Of a stretch of 64,000 bases of DNA, positions 60,130 through 64,000 are shown in pieces; the first letter of the stretch is position 1, and every line of letters begins with the position of its first letter. The notes beneath the pieces are model-generated. The model was not told where the DNA came from. It worked only from the letters and a program-made list of their open reading frames with translations, and ran no database searches. A program made the translations under genes and the position numbers. The stretch lies in NCBI RefSeq assembly GCF_900103665.1, contig NZ_FNGY01000002.1, positions 434,001 through 498,000 on the forward strand. The letters are read 5' to 3'. The DNA comes from Pedobacter steynii (GTDB lineage Bacteria > Bacteroidota > Bacteroidia > Sphingobacteriales > Sphingobacteriaceae).

Positions 60130-61905
60130 ATGAAAAAATACTTTTTAATCCTGATCCTGACGATGATGTTTTGTGGCTTTTGCGCTGCACAAAATACGAA
60201 TGCATTTAAATCGTGGAACCCAATAAAAGATACCTTAAATGTCATACAGGGGAGAGGCTGGTCTGAGGGCTTTAAAAGCGCATACGATCGTTTACCTGCC
60301 AGCGCGGAAAAAAAGGTTCGGAAGGCAGTCTGGAATTTATCTGAAAATAGTGCAGGACTGAATTTACGATTCAGGACTAATGCAACAAATATTGTGGTGA
60401 AATTTGCAGTTAAAGCTGCACTTCAGATGCCTCATATGCCGGCTACAGGGGTAAGTGGTGTCGATTTATATGCTAAAGATAAAGACGGGAAATGGCTTTG
60501 GTGTGCAGGGAAATTTGCTTTTGGGGATACCATCAGCTATCGGTTTAATCACATTTCCGGAACAGATCAGCAGGTGAAGGACAGAGAATATACGCTGTAT
60601 CTACCTTTATACAACAGCCTGAACTGGATCGAAATTGAGGTTCCGGAAGAAAGTAATTTTAAGGCATTGCCGGTATATCCGGAAAAGCCAATTGTTGTTT
60701 ATGGAACTTCCATTGCACAGGGCGCATGTGCTTCGCGCCCTGGAATGGCCTGGACTTCCATTTTGGGAAGAAAGCTGGACAGATCTATGGTTAATCTTGG
60801 TTTCTCGGGAAATGGAATGTTGGAACCCGAAGTACTGGATTATATTACACAGATTGATGCGCGGTTATATGTGCTGGATTGTCTGCCAAATATGACCGGC
60901 CCGGCGATGAAAGACGATACGATCAGGAAAAGAATTGCAAATGCGGTAACCATGATTCAGCTCAAACGCCCGGGGGCTCCCATCCTCTTAACGGAACATG
61001 ATGGATATTCGGATGGAGAGATGCAGCCGATGCGTAAAACAGCATATGAAAGGGTGAATGCCTTAATGGATTTTACGGTCGATTCCCTGAAAAAAGCAGG
61101 CGTAAAGAATATTTACCTGCTTTCAAAAGAGGAAATAGGGCAGGATATAGAGAGTATGGTGGATGGGGTTCATCCGAATGATCTGGGCATGATGAATTAT
61201 GCAAAGGCCTACGAAAAGAAAATCAAAGAGATTTTTAACGAAGACGAAGGGAATTATTCCAGCATGATTCCACGTACCCAAAGAAGAGATGCGGCTACCT
61301 ATGATTGGGAAACGCGCCATCAGGAGGTACTCAAATACGCCGCTGCGCAGCAACCGGAAATTGTTTTTATGGGAAATTCCATCACTCATTTCTGGGGAGG
61401 ACTACCTCAGGCAGCAGTTGCAAACGGAACAAAATCCTGGTCTAAATATTTCGGTCAGCGTAAGGTGCTGAACATGGGCTTTGGCTGGGATCGGATTGAA
61501 AACGTATTATGGCGGGTCTACCATGGCGAATTGGATGGTTTTTCTCCTCAGCACATTGTACTGATGATTGGTACCAATAACCTGGAATCTAATACCGATG
61601 AACAGCTTCTGGGAGGTTTGGATTTTCTGCTGAAGGCCATACGTTCAAGACAAAGGGAATCAGGTGTTTTATGTATGGGAATTCTACCCCGCCGGGGCAT
61701 GGAGCTGAGGATCTCTAATCTCAACAAAAAAATCGCCCTGATTGTAAAGAAGAAAGGGATGCAGTACGCAGATGCGGGAACGCTCTTTTTAAATTCAAAT
61801 CAAAAAATAGAAGAATCTTTGTTCAGTGATGGCTTACATCCAAATGAGAACGGCTATGAGCGATTGGGGAAATTTATCAATAGCCGGATATCCCTAAAGA
61901 AATAA
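60130..61905 (+). CDS. Secreted hydrolase with two SGNH/GDSL domains
   Basis: About 591 aa from ATG 60130. A signal peptide (ending near CAAQ) is followed by an SGNH N-terminal beta domain (about 25-185), then a first SGNH hydrolase domain (YGTSIAQGA..., closing VDGVHPNDLG) and a second, PAF-acetylhydrolase-like SGNH domain (MGNSITHFWGG, GTNNLE, DGLHPNENGY). Both keep Ser and the Asp-x-x-His pair. Such proteins are carbohydrate esterases; two active domains would suit two acyl groups or substrates. Single gene. Confidence 0.85.
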   Translation: MKKYFLILILTMMFCGFCAAQNTNAFKSWNPIKDTLNVIQGRGWSEGFKSAYDRLPASAEKKVRKAVWNLSENSAGLNLRFRTNATNIVVKFAVKAALQMPHMPATGVSGVDLYAKDKDGKWLWCAGKFAFGDTISYRFNHISGTDQQVKDREYTLYLPLYNSLNWIEIEVPEESNFKALPVYPEKPIVVYGTSIAQGACASRPGMAWTSILGRKLDRSMVNLGFSGNGMLEPEVLDYITQIDARLYVLDCLPNMTGPAMKDDTIRKRIANAVTMIQLKRPGAPILLTEHDGYSDGEMQPMRKTAYERVNALMDFTVDSLKKAGVKNIYLLSKEEIGQDIESMVDGVHPNDLGMMNYAKAYEKKIKEIFNEDEGNYSSMIPRTQRRDAATYDWETRHQEVLKYAAAQQPEIVFMGNSITHFWGGLPQAAVANGTKSWSKYFGQRKVLNMGFGWDRIENVLWRVYHGELDGFSPQHIVLMIGTNNLESNTDEQLLGGLDFLLKAIRSRQRESGVLCMGILPRRGMELRISNLNKKIALIVKKKGMQYADAGTLFLNSNQKIEESLFSDGLHPNENGYERLGKFINSRISLKK

Positions 61906-62112
61906 CAAATTGCAGATCAGTTGTGCTTTATTTCCGTTTACATTCTATTGAACTCCTGATGATCTGTAATAGGGGGTTGATTGATCCTTAATTGATTCTG
62001 AGGACCTTTGAACGCCCTCTTTTTCATTAATCGTAGATGAAAAGTAAGAAAACACACATTAACCGGATATGAAACTCATTTTTTGCCTTCGGTAAAATGA
62101 TTTTTTTTACCA

Positions 62113-62153
62113 AAAAAAGGGCCGGGCAGAAAAATTCCGGCCCGGCCCCTTTA
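62113..62153 (-). terminator. Intrinsic terminator of luciferase-like gene
   Basis: GGGCCGGGC (62119-62127) pairs with GCCCGGCCC (62140-62148), loop of 12 nt, and the minus strand continues into seven T. It lies about 25 bp past the stop codon at 62178. Confidence 0.75.
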
Positions 62154-62177
62154 TCCAGACGCTCCGCGCCCTCCTGA

Positions 62178-63200
62178 TTATTTTTTTAACAATGGTGCTA
62201 CCGCTGTACCGATCAGATTGATGGATTTAAGTTGTTGCTCATGGGATAAATTCCCGGTATCCATTTGGAAAGTAAACCTCGATACACCACCGAGTGCTTC
62301 CGAATGCCTAAGGATTTTTGCAGCTATTTCTTCTGGGCTACCCACTAAAAGTGCACCTTCAGGGCCTAACTGAGATTCAAAACGATCCCTGGTCATTGGT
62401 GGCCATCCGCGTTCCTTGCCGATATTGGTCATGGATTTAGCATATCCGGGATAGAATTCATCCTGTGCCTGCTGACTTCCTTCGGCAACATATCCTAAGG
62501 AGTGGATACCCACTTTTAGCTGATCTTCTGAGAAGCCCGCTTCTTTTCCTGCTTTACGGTATAAATCTACCAGCGGGCGGAACTGGTGTGTCTGCCCGCC
62601 AATAATGGCGACCATCAATGGCAATCCGAGCATTCCTGCACGGGCAAATGACTGTGGCGTACCACCAACACCAAGCCAGATCGGTAATTTGTCCTGAACC
62701 GGTCTTGGATAGATCGACTGGTTGACTAAAGCAGGGCGAAACTGACCCGACCAGGTTACTTTTTCATGGTCACGGATTTGCAGTAATAAATCGAGTTTCT
62801 CGGTAAACAGATGATCGTAATCCTGAAGTTTATAACCAAACAAGGGGAAAGCATCCGTAAACGAACCACGACCAACCACCATCTCCGCACGGCCCTGAGA
62901 AATCAGATCCAGGGTAGCAAAATCCTGGAAAGCACGCACCGGATCAGCAGCACTCAAAACTGTTACCGCACTGGTTAACCTGATGTTTTTTGTCCTGCCT
63001 GCCGCGGCCGACAGGATATTACTGGGCGCTGAATCCAGAAACTCACGCCTGTGGTGTTCCCCGATTCCGAAAACATCAATTCCGGATTGATCGGCATATT
63101 CAATTCTTTCCAGTAGCTGAGCAATTGCTGTGGCATCACTCAGGGCATCCGGCCCATCTATATTAAACTTCGCTGCAAAACTATCTATTCCTAATTCCAT
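62178..63200 (-). CDS. Luciferase-like (LLM) flavin-dependent oxidoreductase
   Basis: 340 aa. The bacterial-luciferase-family TIM-barrel: VFGIGEHHRREFLDSAPSNILSA, IRLTSAVTVLSAADPVRAFQDFATLDL and GRAEMVVGRGSFTDAFPLFGY are group motifs. It is an FMN-dependent monooxygenase or reductase, probably for small organic compounds. No neighbour indicates the substrate. Confidence 0.9.
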   Translation of the reverse strand: MELGIDSFAAKFNIDGPDALSDATAIAQLLERIEYADQSGIDVFGIGEHHRREFLDSAPSNILSAAAGRTKNIRLTSAVTVLSAADPVRAFQDFATLDLISQGRAEMVVGRGSFTDAFPLFGYKLQDYDHLFTEKLDLLLQIRDHEKVTWSGQFRPALVNQSIYPRPVQDKLPIWLGVGGTPQSFARAGMLGLPLMVAIIGGQTHQFRPLVDLYRKAGKEAGFSEDQLKVGIHSLGYVAEGSQQAQDEFYPGYAKSMTNIGKERGWPPMTRDRFESQLGPEGALLVGSPEEIAAKILRHSEALGGVSRFTFQMDTGNLSHEQQLKSINLIGTAVAPLLKK

Positions 63201-63444
63201 ATCAAATCCTGTTTTAATTGCTGTCTTTTTCTTGAAAATTATGTTCCCCCAGCTGTGCCTCCTAAATATTTAGCGCTTTAACACTGGGCATATACAAACA
63301 TAAGGAAGATAAATTACGCTGATCTTGAGGTATGGTAAGAACTGCTTTACTCTTGAATTTTTGAAATAATTGATCTCATTATCAGTTGTTTGTGATTTTT
63401 ATCAAAAAAAACAAGTAAACCGAAGCTCATTTCTGCACTATAAA

Positions 63445-63462
63445 ATATCAACCATATGATAT
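63445..63462. promoter_or_regulatory. Inverted repeat before FecR gene
   Basis: ATATCA (63445-63450) and TGATAT (63457-63462) are separated by 6 bp and end 4 bp before the FecR ATG. Possible operator; weak. The rest of the 266-bp gap shows no sigma-factor gene. Confidence 0.25.
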
Positions 63463-63466
63463 ACTC

Positions 63467-64000
63467 ATGAAGAAGCCTGAGCTTACTATAGAAGAATTGC
63501 TGAACGATACTGAATTTATAGATTACTGTTTAACGGAAAGTCAGGGCATTCCCGACAAATGGCGACAACAGCTCCTCCATTATCCTCAGAATGAAAAGAC
63601 GTTTGAAAAAGCAAAATCGTACATGCGGTTATTGGAAGGGAAGATGTCGGAAGAGCTGATCGAAGCGAAGCAGCTCAACTTCATCGCATTGTTTAGAAAA
63701 GTACAGCAGGAAAAGCTGGAGCAGGAGCAACGGACAAAGGTTAAAACAAGCCAGCCATTGTTATGGATCGGGATTGCCGCTTCCCTGTTACTGGTATTGA
63801 GTACGGCTATTTTTCTTTTTAAAGCGAAAAGCAAGCTGGTGAGTACTTATGAGAATTTGGCAGGGAAATCTATCGAATCAGGCAGGAGAAGCCAGAAAAG
63901 TATTACCCTGGCAGATGGTACTGAAGCCATTATTTATCCAGGTGCGAAATTGGTCATCTCTGATGATTACAATGATGACTTCAGGGAAGTCGCCGTTTAC
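63467..64000 (+). CDS. FecR-family anti-sigma factor (cut by window end)
   Basis: The frame runs open from ATG 63467 to the last base (178 codons seen). The N-terminal helical part is followed by a membrane segment (LLWIGIAASLLLVLSTAIFL, about residues 100-120) and the start of the FecR domain (SITLADGTEAIIYPGAKLVI, then FREVAVY). A sigma factor should precede it on the same strand, but the gene upstream is the divergent luciferase-like one, so its sigma partner lies elsewhere or is absent. Confidence 0.85.
   Translation, partial: MKKPELTIEELLNDTEFIDYCLTESQGIPDKWRQQLLHYPQNEKTFEKAKSYMRLLEGKMSEELIEAKQLNFIALFRKVQQEKLEQEQRTKVKTSQPLLWIGIAASLLLVLSTAIFLFKAKSKLVSTYENLAGKSIESGRRSQKSITLADGTEAIIYPGAKLVISDDYNDDFREVAVY

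Noticed and set aside
1..64000. CRISPR arrays, tRNA or rRNA genes, insertion sequences, prophage
   Set aside because: No spaced direct repeats, cloverleaf sequences, transposase or phage frames were seen on reading all intergenic stretches; short tRNAs could still be missed by eye.

Overview
The window looks like chromosomal DNA of a Bacteroidota bacterium of the Sphingobacteriaceae, most like Pedobacter. The signs are a SusC/SusD pair under an ECF sigma/FecR pair, many lipoproteins, promoters of the Bacteroidota type (TTTG, 19-21 bp, TAnnTTTG) rather than E. coli -35/-10 boxes, and few Shine-Dalgarno sequences. I saw no rRNA, tRNA, CRISPR array, insertion sequence or prophage. Gene functions come from motifs and domain order read by eye; no database search was possible.

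1-17 kb is a polysaccharide utilisation locus. It holds a secreted sulfatase, a GH35 beta-galactosidase, a GH89 alpha-N-acetylglucosaminidase, a truncated LacI regulator, a beta-helix protein, an IPT/NHL lipoprotein, SusD, SusC with an STN signalling domain, a FecR anti-sigma factor and an ECF sigma factor. The enzymes fit exo-trimming of a sulfated glycan carrying alpha-GlcNAc and beta-Gal. A 52-bp inverted repeat that looks like two LacI-type operators 22 bp apart lies between the divergent GH35 and GH89 genes. The adjacent LacI gene has lost its C-terminal half.

17-21.5 kb is the most interesting part: a compact four-gene operon of two tandem gamma-butyrobetaine-hydroxylase-like Fe(II)/2-oxoglutarate dioxygenases, a PhnZ/TmpB-type HD-domain mixed-valent diiron oxygenase and an MFS-like transporter. 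This is an oxidative organophosphonate-cleavage module. The first dioxygenase has Arg where the first iron-binding His should be, while its neighbour keeps the full triad, which suggests a pseudoenzyme/enzyme pair.

21.6-30 kb carries small envelope proteins, a TetR regulator with face-to-face divergent promoters, a pentapeptide-repeat protein, the tRNA 2-selenouridine pair mnmH-selD, two AraC regulators, a zinc alcohol dehydrogenase, a methyltransferase and a gene remnant. 30-43 kb is a mixed region: an S41 peptidase, several hypothetical lipoproteins and membrane proteins (including a tandem duplicate), two DUF1569 proteins, a LysE exporter, an alpha-1,2-fucosyltransferase, a PAS histidine kinase, an acetyltransferase and a Tat-exported phosphoesterase. 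43-49.6 kb is an operon that combines a siderophore-type TonB receptor with an ABC-2 transporter (ATPase and two DUF3526-like permeases) and a small His/Cys protein.

49.6-64 kb holds a PhyH dioxygenase, a candidate small RNA, a serine hydrolase, a propeller-type two-component system whose kinase seems to lack a normal start codon, a lipoprotein, a divergent NmrA/HxlR pair, a soluble CBS-domain histidine kinase with a small partner, a two-domain SGNH hydrolase, a luciferase-like oxidoreductase and, cut by the window edge, a FecR gene with no sigma gene beside it.
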